Of a DNA stretch of 64,000 bases, positions 10,804 to 23,973 are shown in pieces. The notes under the pieces are model-generated. The model saw nothing but the letters and a program-made list of their open reading frames with translations. It did no database searches and was not told where the DNA came from. The DNA lies in contig CM031870.1 in the NCBI GenBank assembly GCA_018697195.1, positions 14,974,745-15,038,744 of the forward strand, in the 5' to 3' direction. This stretch comes from Certhia americana (taxonomy: Eukaryota; Chordata; Aves; Passeriformes; Certhiidae). Each line of letters begins with the position of its first letter. Position 1 is the stretch's first letter. Both the position numbers and the translations under genes were made by a program.

Positions 10804-11794
10804 CTTTCACTGCTCTTTCTCCATATAATAGAAGAATATTTAGTGTATGTGGGGCTTCTGCTGCGAGCTCCATGCCTGGGTTCCAGCTCTGGGAAGGGGG
10901 AAAAACGCCTCTGCAGAAGATGGTGGTTAAGGCATCAAAGGCATTGGAGTGGAGGGATGTAACAAATATAATTATCGTGGGGTATGTCCCTCTCGGTGCT
11001 GGGAATGAGCTGTAGGAGGTGCTCTGCACAGAAATGTGCTCTTTGGTGCTGTCAGAGGCAGCTGAGGTGTCAGGGATGTCAGGGTGACAAGGTGCCACTC
11101 CCATCTAAACTCTTTCTCCGAGGTGCTGCCTCTGGCAGGGTGCTAATCCCTGCAGAGCAGGGTGCTAATCCCTTATGAATGAACAGCAAAAGAGCACGAA
11201 GGCTCTGCTTTTCTTTTTTTCCCCTCCCCAGTGCTTGTAGTTCTGACCTAGAAATTCCTGACTACATTTGCTGAGCTGGCTTAGTGAAAGACTTGCCTAA
11301 TTTCTGGAGGATTAATAATTCACAAAGTATGGGGAGGGAGGGTAATGTCCATTCCTAACACTGTAGGCCAACCTGCTCAGGGTTCCTGGCTTGGGGACAG
11401 GTGCTGGTCTGTCCCCAGGTGTCCCAAGGGCACATCCACTGTGCAGCTGCCTGTTGGGGAGCACATCATGATGTAGTTGTGTCTTGCTCTCATCCTTTTA
11501 TTTGTTTTCAGTCTTCTTAAGCAGAAAACCTAATTCTGGCCTTCAGTGACACAATATATCACCTCGTGCTGCTGTTCCTCCTGCCTGGAGGTCCCCAAGG
11601 CCACATCTCAGCTTCCCAGTTTGGGGTGGCACCTCCACCTTGGCGAGGGCTTTCACAGCGGGCCTTGGCCACAGGGATCTCTGGAGTCCCCTGGAGAGGG
11701 GCTGTCAGCAGCAAATCTGGGGTTCCTTGTGCCCTGTCTCTGTGGGTGGGGTGGTGCTGGTGCTCCCTGCAGCGTGTCTGCAATCACTGCCCAG

Positions 11795-11796
<2 letters not shown>
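10804..11796. other. Non-coding stretch
   Basis: No gene or element recognised. A short direct repeat (AGGGTGCTAATCCC) occurs twice at about 11138-11172. Confidence 0.45.
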
Positions 11797-11843
<47 letters not shown>

Positions 11844-11853
11844 NNNNNNNNNN

Positions 11854-11935
<82 letters not shown>

Positions 11936-11947
11936 ATCTATCTATCC
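11797..11947. repeat. (TATC)n microsatellite containing an assembly gap
   Basis: Pure TATC tetramers on both sides of ten N (11844-11853). The true length is unknown. Confidence 0.97.
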
Positions 11948-14900
11948 AGAAAAGTCTATTTCTTTTCTCTACTGTGTGAGCTGTACTCATTCCTTTACAG
12001 CCACTCCCTTGTGCTCAGGATCATCCCTCAGATGTGCAGTGGCAGCAGCTGTTCCTCAGGTTGCAAATGTCTCCATGCCCTGGAGAATGTATGGAGGAAT
12101 GTATTTATTTCCTTGATCTCCACAGGCTCTTGATGTGCTGATGAAAGCAGATTCCCTGTTTAACAGCAAAGTAAGGGCAGCTCGGCAGTTTCTTTCCTTT
12201 CTGTGCTTTTCTCGTGGTGTTTTTGGAGGAAGCAGGGTGAGGAGACTGTCAGCACCCATCTGCAGTACTGGAGGGTGACTTGGGGGCTTTAGTCCTTCAC
12301 TGCAGTTGTGGGAAGGTGGGGGAGAGGCCCCCAGCCCTGCTGGGTACCTGCAGCCCTGCCAAAAAGTGTCTGGAGAGAACAGGAGCTCCTCAAGAGAACT
12401 CCTGCAGGAGTGATTCTGCTGCTGACTGTTCCTCTGCACAGCTGTCACAGCTGGAGGAGCCTGGGCCGCTCAAGGTCCTGTAAAGTCCCTTTTCAGAAGG
12501 CAATCCCCCAAATGTCTGTTGCCCTGACCTGTGTGAGCAGGCAGCTTTGCTGGTAGTGACTGCAATGCTTTTCGGTTATGTTTTGGCAGAAGGATGGCAA
12601 TAAACAGTAAATGATTTATTAATAACCTGCAAATAGCTGCCCACCAGCTGAGCAGTGGGATGTGTTTGTGCTATCTCCTTGGACTCAGCGAGCTGCCAGG
12701 AGCACCAGTGGTCAAAGCTGACACGTCCAGGGCTGTGCAGCTGCTGGGGCTGCTCCTGGGGCTGCACCCACTGGGTGCTCAGGCTCTCCCCAAACCGAGC
12801 TGCTTTCACAGGGCACACAGAGAGCTCTGTGGCTTTGGGGAGGGTGTTCCTCTGCTGGATCCATGCAGAAAAAAAGCAGAGGTGAGGAGTGCTGTGCCTT
12901 CAGCATGTGAGCTCTCTGGGTGCTGGGGGACATAGGAGCTGCTGTCATCCCAAAGGTGACAGCCCAGGGCAGTGCCCTGCAGCTCACCGATGGCAGGAGC
13001 TGGCATTTCACACCAAGTCATCATCTCAAGCAGTTCTGCAGGCATCTATTTTTCGATTTTTCCAACTTCTCTCCCCATTGGAGTTTGGAAATCTGTGGGC
13101 ACCCTTGCTTGGATCAGAGCAACTGAGTTTTAGCTGTTATTTCCTTCTGTAAGTCCACTTTCATCTGGGTGCTGCAGGAGCTTTCACACAAACTCCTGAA
13201 CCGTGAGGGGTTTAAAGGGAGTGGGGAAGGGTTGGGAGAGGGTGTGAGTGGCTCAGCTTCCCCCTGCTATGGGAGGTTGGGAGGCTCTGGAGGGTGAGGA
13301 GCGTGGTGGGGAGTGAGTGAAGGACAGGCTGTGTTTGTGGAACTGAGCCCAGCCCTGTGGCATGGGGAACGACGGCACAGGGTAGTGCTTGGCTGCAGGG
13401 GATGTTTCCAGAGGCAGGCCGGGACACTGAAATGGCCTTTCCAAGGAGCAAAGCACCACAGCAGTGAAGGTGGTGGGGGCAGTTGCTTCAAGCACCTGTC
13501 TCCAGGTGTGTGCAGCATGTGGGAAGCAAACTGCACTGGAGATCCACTGCAGAGGAGTGTCATCCACCAGTGGAACCCTCCTCCAGACATTGTGAGCTTG
13601 TGAAAGCACCTGGAGCTCTGCAGTGGAGCCTGGCACAGCATCCATCCACAGAACCAACAGGTTCCCTTGGAAAGGACTGGGAATGGGCAGATGTATGCCC
13701 AGAGAGCAGGAAGGAGTGTGAGGCTGGACCTGGAATCTCACACTCAGGACCTGGAAATGCTCCCTGTGTCTGTGAGCGAGCCCAGGCTGTCAGCTCTGCT
13801 TCTCTGGGAAAATTCTCTGCAGGTGCCTCGTGCTGGGTGGATGGGTTTGCTCTGCAGAAGGGCTCTGTGGATGCCAAGGGAGCTCTGCTGTGTGAGCTCT
13901 TCCCCTGCATCTGCTTCCTCTGGACAAGTGCAGTTTGTTACAGCTCAGGCTCTGCTGGGAAGGTGCTGAATGCTGAAGGGGTGTCAGAGTCCAATCTCAT
14001 GTGCTGCTGGGGAAGTGGCAATTGCTACATCCCCAGTAATGCTGCACTAAGCTGGGTTATCTCCCCAGGGGAGAGAACCATGAGATTCTTCATCTCCTGA
14101 TGCTGTGACAGCCTGTGATGCTCCTCTGGTCAGCTCTGGGTGAGGGAGCCGGGGTTAATTCCTGCCTGCTGTCAGGACAAGCACCAAGTGTTGTGTGTTC
14201 CCACCCTCACTCTCCTCTGGGAAGGAAGACCCTGTGAGGTGCTGAAGCTCCCTGCTCCCCTGGATTGCAGAGGGAGCCCATGAGCCATCATCCCTTTGCT
14301 TCCTCCCTTAGAATCGGGGTCTGCCTCAGCCTGTGTGCTGCTGTGTCTGCACATTTGTTTTACTGCTAATGGAACTGATGCTCTGCCCATTGGCTCCTGC
14401 ATCCAGAAAGGGCTCACGAGAGCATCTGCAGCTTTTCCTTTGCTCCACTCGGGTGCCCGGATAGCTGCAATGTGTGCTGGATTTCATCAGAGGAGAGGCG
14501 CATCTTTCTTAATAGCCTGTGTAATTTTTTCCAGAGGGACCCATTGCATTAAATCTTTAATCCAGCCAGCTGCTAAGGGAGAGCAGTCAGACTCCCTGCC
14601 TTTGCTTTGTGGAGCTCTTGCACCGCCCTAATGTTACCCAAGAGGCTTTCCCCTTCGGAGCAGCTGGAGCTGGAGCAGTTGGAGCCTTTGGAAAGGAGCT
14701 GGGGTGACAAAGGGGCCTCGTTGCTCCTCTGCTTTCCCCCTGTCCTTTGCTGTAATGCCATATCTAGGGAAGCAGGATCCTCTGGCACATCAGCTGGGGC
14801 AATGTGAGATAAACTGTGTAGGATTTGGGATGTGCTCTTGCAGGGCTGCTTCCAAAACCTCTGTTTCAGCAGGTTGCTTCTGCTTGTGATTTCTTTTTAT

Positions 14901-15477
14901 TCTTTTCTTTTTCAAAATCCTTGCTTGCCCCAATTTCTTAAGAGTTTCAGGGTTGCTGACTGTCGTTTTTGGGAGCTTTTTTTATAAAATGCTGTTTTGG
15001 AAATCAGGTGACATTTTGCTGAGCCTGCTCCCGGGCAGGGCAGAGAGAGGGCTGTGCTAGCCCAGCTCACACTGTCCCATCCTGCTTGTGCTGATGTGAC
15101 TTTTATCTTGCATTTGCTGCATGCTCTGACCTTTTCTTCCTTCCTATCCCGTGCTTTCTGCCCTCACAGCCTTCTCTGAGAGGCAGGAGGGATTTGGGAG
15201 GAAAGCCTCATTCATTTTTCGTGCTCAACCACGGGTACAGCTGTTGGCTGTGCTGGCAAGTGCCTTTGATAGACATTTACAGAGACAGTGACCCGTGAGA
15301 GAGTAAATCAAAGACTCCAAGCTGGTGCCCGGGAGGCACCTTGATCTGATGTGTTCCTCTGCAAACAGTGGGCAGGTAACAAAGACACGTCTGCAAATCA
15401 GGCAGAGTTCAGCAGGGGATGCAGCTTCCCAAAGAAAAGGGGCCTGAGGGTGGCTGAGACATCTTCAGACTTACCAC
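11948..15477. other. Long non-coding stretch
   Basis: No exon, RNA gene or repeat family that I can support over about 3.5 kb. The open frame at 13483-14100 (+) and its antisense partners have no splice-bounded, CpG-bearing or protein-like core. Confidence 0.4.
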
Positions 15478-15660
15478 AGAATCATGGAATGTCCTGAGTG
15501 GGAGTAAACCCACGAGGATCATTGAGTCCAGCTCCTGACCCTGCACAGACCCCCAACAATCCCACCCTGTGCATCCCTGAGCTCTGGCAGCCTTGTGGCT
15601 GTGACCATTCCCTGGGGAGCCTGGACATCACTGGGCACCAGAGCTGCTAGGCTGGAGGGA
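15478..15660 (-). mobile_element. CR1 LINE fragment
   Basis: Reverse-oriented CR1 of the subfamily with CACAGAATCATGGAATG, ATCATTGAGTCCAGCTCC, CACAGACCCCCAACAATCCC and CATTCCCTGGGGAGCCTGG. Confidence 0.8.
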
Positions 15661-16410
15661 GGGTTTATTAAACTTGGATTGCACAGCTTGGCTCCTGTAG
15701 CTGTAGCTCTGCAGGAAGCTTTTCCATGGATGAAAGAGATGCTTTGCATCTTTATTTGTTTATTTTTAATTTTCACGTCAGCTATTTTTATTTGCATCTT
15801 GGTGCCTTGGAAAAGCCTTACCTCTGAGCACCTCTCTGTGCTCCCATGGCTGGATTCTTGGGATGCCAGCACCTAATCCATGGCCAGAGGAGTCCTGGGG
15901 GCCAAAACACAGCTCCCAGAGCTGTCTGAGGTGCTGGCAGAGGTGTCTTGGCTCTGCATGGGACAGAGAAGATGCTCAGCCCTGCAGGTACCATGGTGCT
16001 GGTCCTACCTGTGCACTGAGATGGGGCTGAGGTGTGCTGGTGTCTCTGCTTGTGCAGGGCTGCATCTTGGGCTCAGAGCTACACTCACAGCAACGTGATG
16101 AACGAGTCTTTGGAATCCTTCAAGCTTATTCTCTCATTTGGGGAAACCTCCCTGGGTATCCCCTCCCTCAGCACGGCAGCTCCCTTTGAAGGCAGCAGCA
16201 AGGTGAAGGTGGCAGCAGAGGGGAAAGAGCTGATGCTGCAGGGTGCCAGGATGTCCCCCTGTCCCCCTCTGTGTGCAGCAGCACATCCCCTGCTCTCCCC
16301 ACACAGGGCTGAGTTTGAGGGTTTGAGCCACAAGTGGAACATCAGCATGTGGAGCAGAGCCCTGGAAGCACTCGTATCCCTCAGGGCTCATGATGGAAAA
16401 CGAGGCCTTC

Positions 16411-16525
16411 CTCCAATTTTTACTCCATTTTTTACTCCATGTTTTGCTCCATTTTTGTTCCATTTTAGCTCCATTTTTGCTTCATTTTCGCTCCATTTTA
16501 GCTCCAGTTTTGCTCCATTTCTTTT
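16411..16525. repeat. T-rich tandem repeat, unit about 13-14 bp
   Basis: Roughly eight degenerate copies of TTTTAGCTCCATTTTTGC-like units (ACTCCA, GCTCCA, GTTCCA, GCTTCA variants). Confidence 0.85.
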
Positions 16526-17620
16526 AGCAGTGCATGGCTGCCCCACACACAGCTAATCCCAGCAGGCCTGTGTGTGTCCCTGAGGTGGCAGCTTGGGGAG
16601 CTGATGTGAGTGCCCTGGTGGCTGGAACTCTGTCCCTGCTGCCTGCACACAGGGATGTGAGCTGGGCCAGCAGTGCCTTGGAGCTGTTCTGCAGCAGCAG
16701 AGCTCCTCTCAGGTGAGCAGCCTCACCATGCAACTGCTCATTTTGGTGGCACTGACCATCTGGGTAATTATCTTTGTCCTACTCAATGGGGCTTGAAATA
16801 ATTTTGCCTGTTTTGTGGAGGATGGGATGTGATCTGCTTTGTCAGTTGTCTTATTTTCCCGAAATAAGTCAAAGTATTTGCTTTCCCTTGGGGGCTGTTT
16901 GGGCTCTGTACTCTGGCAGTCCTGGAGGTTTTAATTTTACAAAACTAGCATTTCAGAAGTTGTAGAGGTTTGTTTTGACTTTATTTTAATTAAATTGCTA
17001 TAACCTGGGGGAAATCTTTGGCCTTAATTTAAATGGAAAGCCTTATTCTGAGTAAATCCAACGTCCCTGTCTAGCTGCTGTTCAGAGTTTTGACAGAAAA
17101 AGTAAAAATTTTACTCCAGGCTCGAAAGTTTGCAATCATTGACTGCAACAGGCAGGGCCAGCTCTGTGGTGTAAGAGGATTACGTTAATCTATTGTTTGG
17201 GAAGGAAGTAAGATTTTAATGGACTCTGTTTTGATGCAGAAATGGGATAATTACTGCTTGAGAGGTGAAAAGAAAACGGTTGGAAGTAGAAATGGTGCCT
17301 AATCCTGGGCTTGCTGAGGATGCCTGTGCTCCTCTGTGCCAGTGCTGCGTGAGGGATGTGGGGTTTGTCTGGGGACTTGGGAGGATTCAATCCCCTGGGA
17401 TCTGAGCACTGCCCCTCCTGGAACAGCCTCTCCACCACACAAAGCCCAGCTGGGTCTGCTGCCAGTTCTCAGAAGTCCAGGTGAGTTTGAGTGGTGAAGC
17501 CCTGGGAAGGAGAGGTGCTCAGGATTGTGCCTCCTGTCCATGGGATCAGTGGAAGGACTTCATGCAAATCAGAGGGAACCTTGAGGCTGTGGATGAGTCG
17601 TTTCCCAGAGAGGCTGTTGC
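16526..17620. other. Non-coding stretch
   Basis: No gene or element recognised; AT-rich at about 16780-17110. Confidence 0.4.
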
Positions 17621-17838
17621 ATTTTAGGAAGGAATTGTTCCCTGGGAGGGTGGGCAGGCCCTGGCACAGGGTGCCCAGAGCTGCTGGAGCTGTCCCTGGA
17701 TCCCTGGCAGTGCCCAAAGCCAGGCTGGACAGGGTTTGGAGCATCCTGGGACAGTGGGAGGTGTCCCTGCCCATGGGACTGGATGAGCTTTAAGATCCCT
17801 TCCAACCCAAACCATTCTGGGATTCCATGATTTATCCA
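17621..17838 (+). mobile_element. CR1 LINE fragment (3' end)
   Basis: AGGAAGGAATTGTTCCCTGG, CACAGGGTGCCCAGAGCTGC, GGATCCCTGGCAGTG and CTTCCAACCCAAACCATTC, ending in GGATTCCATGATTTA. Confidence 0.9.
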
Positions 17839-18707
17839 TAATTCCCTTCCAAGCAGGCTATGCCAGGTGTTGAAAGGGAGCTGCTCTGATACTTATCCTG
17901 CTCGTTTTGTTGTGGATGTGGTGCTCTCCTATGCCTGGCTGTTAAGTGGAGTCTGATCCCTCTGCAACCTGTGGCTGCTGGTGTCCCCTCCTGCCCTGGT
18001 GAGCCCCAGGAGGGGACACAGCGGCCGTGGGCAGTGCCCAGCAGTCACAGGTGGCTTAGGAAGCACAAGGCTGGGGTGAAGGGAGCACCAGGGGCTCACT
18101 GAGCAGCCCCCACGATGTGTGCAGGACCAGGAGGAGTTGGCACAGCAAAGCACTCAGTGGGAATTGTGTGGCTTTGCCCCTCAGCTGGGCACAGCCCCTC
18201 CATCGCTTTTCTGCTTTGTCTGTCTCCAGCGAGTCGTGGTCCCTTTTGGGAAGCCTTGGGCATCCTGTGCTTGCTGAGGGCACCCCTGTTACAGTCCCCT
18301 TGTGTGTGGCAGGGGTGGTGAGGGACATAATTGCCAGGAGCCAGCTGTGGGAGCGGGCTCTGCTGTCTGTGGGCTGTCTGCATCGATCCAGTCCCCTGCC
18401 CTCCCAGCCTGGAGACTGCTTGCACCATATTGATTATCATTTTTTATCTGAAGCCTGATGAAGTTTGCTGGGCTCTAATTGCATGAATTATTCTCCTTTC
18501 CATTTTCTGAAACCCTTGATCGTGGTAATGAATTTTCCAATTTTTGCTCCGGGTTTTGCCAGGGCTGATTTTCCAGGGTAAAAGAACAACTGGTGTGCAG
18601 TGAGCTGGGTCTGTTCCCAAGCTGCCTGAGTAAATGGGGATTAAACATGGCCCAGTTTGTCCCACTTGAGCAGGATCTGGGGGATTTGTCCCTTTTGATT
18701 TGAAGGA
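17839..18707. other. Non-coding stretch
   Basis: No gene or element recognised. Confidence 0.4.
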
Positions 18708-18880
18708 ATCATAGAATTACAGAATGGCCTGATGTGGATGGAACCCACGATGATCACTGAGTGTAGCTCCTGGCCCTGCACACACACCCCAACAACCCCA
18801 CCCTGGGCATCCCTGGGACAGTAGTCCAAGCACTCCAGGAGCTCTGGCAGCCTCGGGGCTGTGCACATTCCCTGGGGATC
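18708..18880 (-). mobile_element. CR1 LINE fragment
   Basis: ATCATAGAATTACAGAATGG, ACCCCAACAACCCCACCC, GGAGCTCTGGCAGCCTCGGG and CATTCCCTGGGGA, same subfamily as 15478 and 19625. Confidence 0.85.
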
Positions 18881-19133
18881 AAATGGTGGATCTTTTGGGT
18901 GGCTCTCAAGCAGTGTGGGGGCAGAGCACACGGGGCTGCTTTGGGGAATGGTTCAGCAGAGGCAGCACCCCCTGCCCATAACACAGCCCTGCCAGCTCCA
19001 AATGTCCTCAAACCATCCTGCCTTTCTTTCTCCTTTGGCTCTGTTTACTCCCTATAAACCTCACTGTTGATATCCTAGACTTTCTTCAGTCCTTTTGAAC
19101 TCAAACAATCTATTTTTAGGAGGTATCAACCAA

Positions 19134-19142
<9 letters not shown>

Positions 19143-19172
<30 letters not shown>
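19143..19172. repeat. T30 homopolymer
   Basis: Uninterrupted T run of 30. Confidence 0.95.
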
Positions 19173-19624
19173 CACTTAGCAAGTATCTAAAGGCCTGTGT
19201 GACTCCTCCAGCTGCCTGTGCTGCTGGGTGCTTTTCCCTGCCCTTATCTCTTCCCTGCAAGCCTGAGCCAGGTTTTTGTGCAGCCATCAGGGAGCAGCAC
19301 CAGGGGCAGCTGTGCTTTGGGAGGTAATTATCCCTGTGTGCCCATGATTTAACTGCTCAATGCTGCGAGTGGGGAGAGCCTTTTGAAGTGGGATGAAATA
19401 ACCTGGCAGTTTCCATCGATCCAGGGGGGTTAAAAGGGAATTAGATTTCAGGAGCATGCCCATGCCATGCTGCTCCCAAAAAGGGACAGATGTGAACAGC
19501 TGCTGCAGGAGGGGCACTGGATCAGCATCTCTGTGCTGGGGGCTAGGGCTGCCTATGTGCTGCCAAGCTGGATTTGGTGGTGAGTCCACATCTGCTTCCT
19601 GGGTGCTTCTCTGGGAAGGTGAAT

Positions 19625-20035
19625 TATCATAGAATCATAGGAAGGACCCACAGGGATCATCCAGTTCAGCTCCTGGCTCTGCACAGATACCCCAACAATC
19701 CCACCCTGGGCATCCCTGTCCAAACTCTCCTGGAGCTCTGGCAGCCTCGGGGCCGTGCCCATTCCCTGGGGAGCCTGGGCAGTGCCCAGCACCCTCTGAG
19801 GGAAGAAACTTTTCCTAAAATCCAACCTAAACATCCCCTGGCACAGCTCCAGCCATTTCCTGTCCCTGTCCCAGGGATCAGAGCTGCCCCTTGGGAGGAG
19901 CTGCAGCCCTGGTGAGCTCTGTGCTCCATCTCCTCTTCCCCAGCTGAACAAATCAAGGGCCCTCAGCTGCTCCTCCTCTGATTTCCCCTCCAAACCCTTC
20001 CCCATCCTCTGGAGTGCAACGCTCTCCCTGTGTGA
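19625..20035 (-). mobile_element. CR1 LINE fragment, longer copy
   Basis: Reverse-oriented CR1 with ATCATAGAATCATAGG at the 3' end. It continues through CCCCAACAATCCCACCC, GGGAAGAAACTTTTCCTAAAATCC and CTCTTCCCCAGCTGAACAAA, to a point upstream of the shorter copies (CCCTTCCCCATCCTCTGGA). Confidence 0.88.
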
Positions 20036-20532
20036 TTCTGTGTTATTTCCAAGAACGAAGGTATTTTAATTTAATTTGAGAATGTGGGTATTTTACCTTA
20101 ATTTGGGCAGCACATCTGGGTTTGCTGCTGGAATTAGAGGAGTTGTGCTAAATGATACATTGGGTAAATCAGTAAATTGGTGTGGTTGGCTCGTTGTAGG
20201 TACCAGCACAGAAGTGTATGCATAATGCTACAGAGCTGGCAATTACAGCAAAGTGCCTGCTTAGACTGAAATTATTGAGCCTATTGCACACTCTGCACTT
20301 TATTACAGCTGTGTTGAGATGTAGCACTTCCCAGAGGGCTCCACAGCTCTGCCAGCCAGTCTGTGTCACTCCCAGAGCTGTGCTGTTCCCAGCAGTTGGC
20401 TCCAGGAGCCTCCAGATGTGTTTCTCCAGGGCACCAGAGAGGACCTGCAGTGTGTGGTGCCACCGTGGGCTCCTGTTTGCACAGAGCAGGGGCACATTTA
20501 GAACCAAGATGAAATGTTTTGCTGAATTTTGG
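20036..20532. other. Non-coding stretch with an octamer-like motif
   Basis: No gene or transposon recognised. TATGCATAATGCTAC at about 20216-20230 and AATTACAG, AAATTATTGAGCC nearby make 20150-20300 a weak candidate for a conserved regulatory element. Confidence 0.25.
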
Positions 20533-20850
20533 ATGGAATCATTTAGGTTGGGAGAATGCTCTGAGAACTCCGAGTCCAGCTGTTACCTCAGCCCTGCCAA
20601 ACCCACTCAGGTGCCCTCACAGAGAGGAATTTCTTTCCAATATCCCATCTAATCCTGCCCTTGGCCAATGGGAACTCCAAAGCCCAGCTCTCCTGGAGCC
20701 CATGTAAGTACTGGAAGGGGCTCTGAGCTCTCCCTGAATCCTTCTCCTCTCCAGGTGAGCACCCCCAGCTCTCTCAGCCTGTCTCCAAAGGGCCCTTGGA
20801 GCATCTTCGTGGCCTCCCCTGGCTTTGTTTTTCTGTCTCTTGTGCATCTG
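20533..20850 (-). mobile_element. CR1 LINE fragment, rearranged
   Basis: Reverse-oriented CR1 pieces: GGAATCATTTAGGTTGGGA, TTCTTTCCAATATCCCATCTAATCC, CCTTCTCCTCTCCAGGTGAGC and GGCCCTTGGAGCATC. The part between the 3' tail and the TTTCCAATATCCC block is diverged or deleted. Confidence 0.7.
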
Positions 20851-22422
20851 TTTCTTAAATCAGTTCATACTTGCATTTAACATATTTCTTCACATGCACA
20901 TGTTTGATAATTGCTTTTGAACATCCTGGGAAATAATGTATTCCAATTTTATTTTTATAGCTATCCCAAAACATTTGATGGTTCTCTGGCACGCTGGGTT
21001 AACCAGCAGTGAAAAATTCGGCCTCAGTCACTGTGGGTGTATTTAAAAGAGGGTGGAAGAAGTTTACTTCCTAAACCCCAAGAATTAGTGCTCAGAATTT
21101 AAGGGGAAAAAAAAGTGATTAGCAAAATTCTTCCAAATTGGCTGAAATATTTGACTGATGTGTGAGCTGATGTGCGGTGTCAGTGGCCAGTTTTCAGCAG
21201 TTAAAAAAATTCCTGCCCCAAAGTCCTTTGAAGTCCCCATGGTGCTTTCAGGTGACTTGGAAAGGCTGGTCCCTCCCCAGCTGGCACTAAGAGAAGCATC
21301 ATTAGAAATTCTCTTCCACCTGACCTGAGGACACAGATGTTCTTGGGGGATTAGGAAGCTTCCTCTCCCCCAGTTTTGGGGATCTCAGCAGGTATTTTTC
21401 CCTTGTGGAGCGAGGGACTCTGATGCCAAGAGATGGAAACTGAGTTACCAGGACTCCCTCCCCTTGCCACAGGACATCCTGGGATGAGCAGGCAGCAGTG
21501 CCTCCTGCTCCAGGCTCTGTTCCTGATGAGCTGCTCAGGCTCCAGCTCCTCCTTTGGCCCCCCTGGCAGCTTTTCTAGACTCTTCTGCTGTTGTCACTGC
21601 TCAGTGTCACACCTCCAGTCCAGGACTCCACTTGTGCATCCTGCTGGGCTCCGTTCTCTGCCTTGCTGCAGTTCTGCTCTCCAGGCAACAGCCAGCCTGG
21701 GAAAGGGCCAGAGGGAAAGGGAGCCTTAAACCAGCCAAGATTTTGCTTGCAGAGATGGGATGGCTGCTCCCACAATGACCTAAAGCTGTTTGAATTGCTT
21801 CCCCCAAACACTGGGAGGTTGGGTTCTGGTGAGAATCCCCCGTGCTGTCCTGGGGGAGCGATGAGCTGCTGGAAGTGTGGCTGAAGGAGGAACAGGATGG
21901 GCTCTGCATCAGCTGCTGAGTGGCTTTTAGGGATGCATTTTCCCAGAAGAGCCAGGGGGGAAAAAAATTAAAAATGTGGATGTGTTTAACTGGTGTTGAG
22001 TGGTGCAGTTGTGGAGTGAAATGGGAACCCTGGAGAAATACAGTTAGGGTCCTCCTGGACTGGAGGAGTGGATGGAGGAGCTGTCAGCTCAGAAGAACCC
22101 CCTTCCCCTTTTCCTTTTTCCCTGCTTCTGCCTATCCATATTTAAGAAGTGTAATTGGAGCAAAAGCTGCTTGGGGAAGCCACAGAGATGTAACCAGATC
22201 TGGTTTGCTCACAATGTGCTCAGAAGCAAGGAGTCTCTGGGAATGTGGCCACCTCCCAGGGCTGGCTGGCCACAGGAGGTAGCAGAGAAACTGCCCAGTT
22301 CACACTGAGGATGTCTGAGGTGCTGGGATGTAGCTGTGAGGATTTCTGCCTGAGAGAGTGTTGTGGTTGTGGTTGACTTGTGGGTATTTATCTCCTCCCA
22401 GGTGCTGCAGGCAGAGGTGTGA
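20851..22422. other. Non-coding stretch
   Basis: No gene or element recognised over about 1.5 kb. Confidence 0.4.
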
Positions 22423-23020
22423 TGTTGGAAAGGAAGAAACAAGAAAGTCTTATAAATCTGACTTCTTATCCAAAGATGCTAAGAATGCAGAAACTAGAAG
22501 AGACATTGAAATGAAAGCAGTGTTTGTTTGAATGTTTGTAAAACAGCTTTGGCTGACCAAAGGTCTTTCTCTCTTTGTTAGAAATGTAATTTACAAGCAG
22601 ACATCCCAAAACCAGAACAGACCCTTCTTCTCTGCCCCAACAGAAAAGGACCCCTGATAAGATTTAGAGATTAGAAAGCAGTAAAACATGGTAATGTAGT
22701 GATTCCTATAGGATGTATGTAAATGTAGAAAATTTGTATTTGATGCTAGATTAGTTAATGAGAAAGTAGAATATTCACAGAAAGAGACAGAAGTCATTGT
22801 AAAAGGAGAGCTCACTCTCTTCTCTCTTGCTTCTTTTGTTCCTCCCTTTACTCTCTTCCTCTTGCTAGCCTCTTTTCTTGCTCTCTTTGCTCTCTAGACT
22901 GCTCTGAGCTGCACACAGCCAGCTCTGAGCTATTACCCTATGTAATAAACTACAAAACTTATCCTCAGAGATCTCATCTAAGTTCTGTCCCAACCCTTCT
23001 GGCTTAGAACAGCTCCCACA
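22423..23020 (+). mobile_element. Solo LTR, family G, copy 1, perfect 6-bp target-site duplication
   Basis: Begins TGTTGGAAAGG and ends CTCCCACA, flanked by GTGTGA on both sides (22417-22422 and 23021-23026). It is nearly collinear with 40521-41108, including CTTATCCAAAGATGCTAAG, GGTAATGTAGTGATT and the polyadenylation signal TAATAAACT. A CT-rich block (CTCTCTTGCTTCTTTT) precedes the signal. No viral genes remain. Confidence 0.92.
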
Positions 23021-23940
23021 GTGTGAGGTGCCTGTGCCAGAGCTGGTGATGGCTGTGCTCAGCATCCCCCAAGTCCCAGCACTGTGCGGGTTCTCATTCC
23101 TGCTTTAAAATTTCCTCCACAGCTCCTCTTAAAGATCAGCTTCTATCTCTGCAAATTAAACCACTGCGTGGCTCATGAAGTGTTCCGTTCCACTGAGAAG
23201 TGGAAGGGCGAAGCTGTCGCATCGCCGAGTGCGTGGCTGCAAACCCCAGCACAGCAGATTGCTAATGTGAAATTAGAGAGTTCAGCAATATCTTGGCAGA
23301 TTGCCTCTGCTGCCTGATAGGAGGCACCGAGCTGCTCTGGGAGCCAGCCGGTGTGCCAGCCGTGTCTGAAGGGCTGAGCACTCATTCTCTGAGCAGGGAA
23401 GGGGCTGAGGGATGTCCCTGTTCCTCAGGACAGCCCTTCCCTTGCCCCCAGGCACCAGCACGAAAGCAGAGGCTGTAGCTCAGGGCAGTGATGCCGGAGC
23501 TTGTGCTGCCTCTGTGCCAGCTCTGGGGGTGCTTTCAGCCCGATGGGTCGCAGTGATGGGGTGCAAGGGGGGGGCTGTGGGGCTGCACTCCCCTTTTTCG
23601 GCACAGACGGAGGTGTTTGTGGAGTCGTCCGAGCTTTCAGGCGTTGGTAACCTTCAGTGCCACCATCCCCAGCTCCCCCAGAGGTTTCACGAAGGTAGCC
23701 TTTCCTCCTGTTTGTTTTCCAAGCGGGCACTGTTGGGCTCACGGACAGAGCTCTTGGCAAGCTCGTTGGGAGCCTGCCTTCCTGCCGAGAGCTGTGGCTC
23801 TTACCTGTCCCCACCGGAGGGGACTGCAGGAATGCGTGCTCTCCCTGGCTGGAGGGTGTCCCCAATAAAGCTGGAATGCTGGCGACGTCTGGCTTACTCC
23901 TTGGATTTTGTGTCCGCCAGTCTGTCCAATCCTCCTGCTG

Positions 23941-23973
23941 TTTTGCTTTTGTTTTGTTTTGTTTTGTTTTTTT
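23941..23973. repeat. (TTTTG)n microsatellite
   Basis: About five TTTTG units followed by a T run. It produces the Lys/Asn/Thr string in an antisense open frame that is not a gene. Confidence 0.9.
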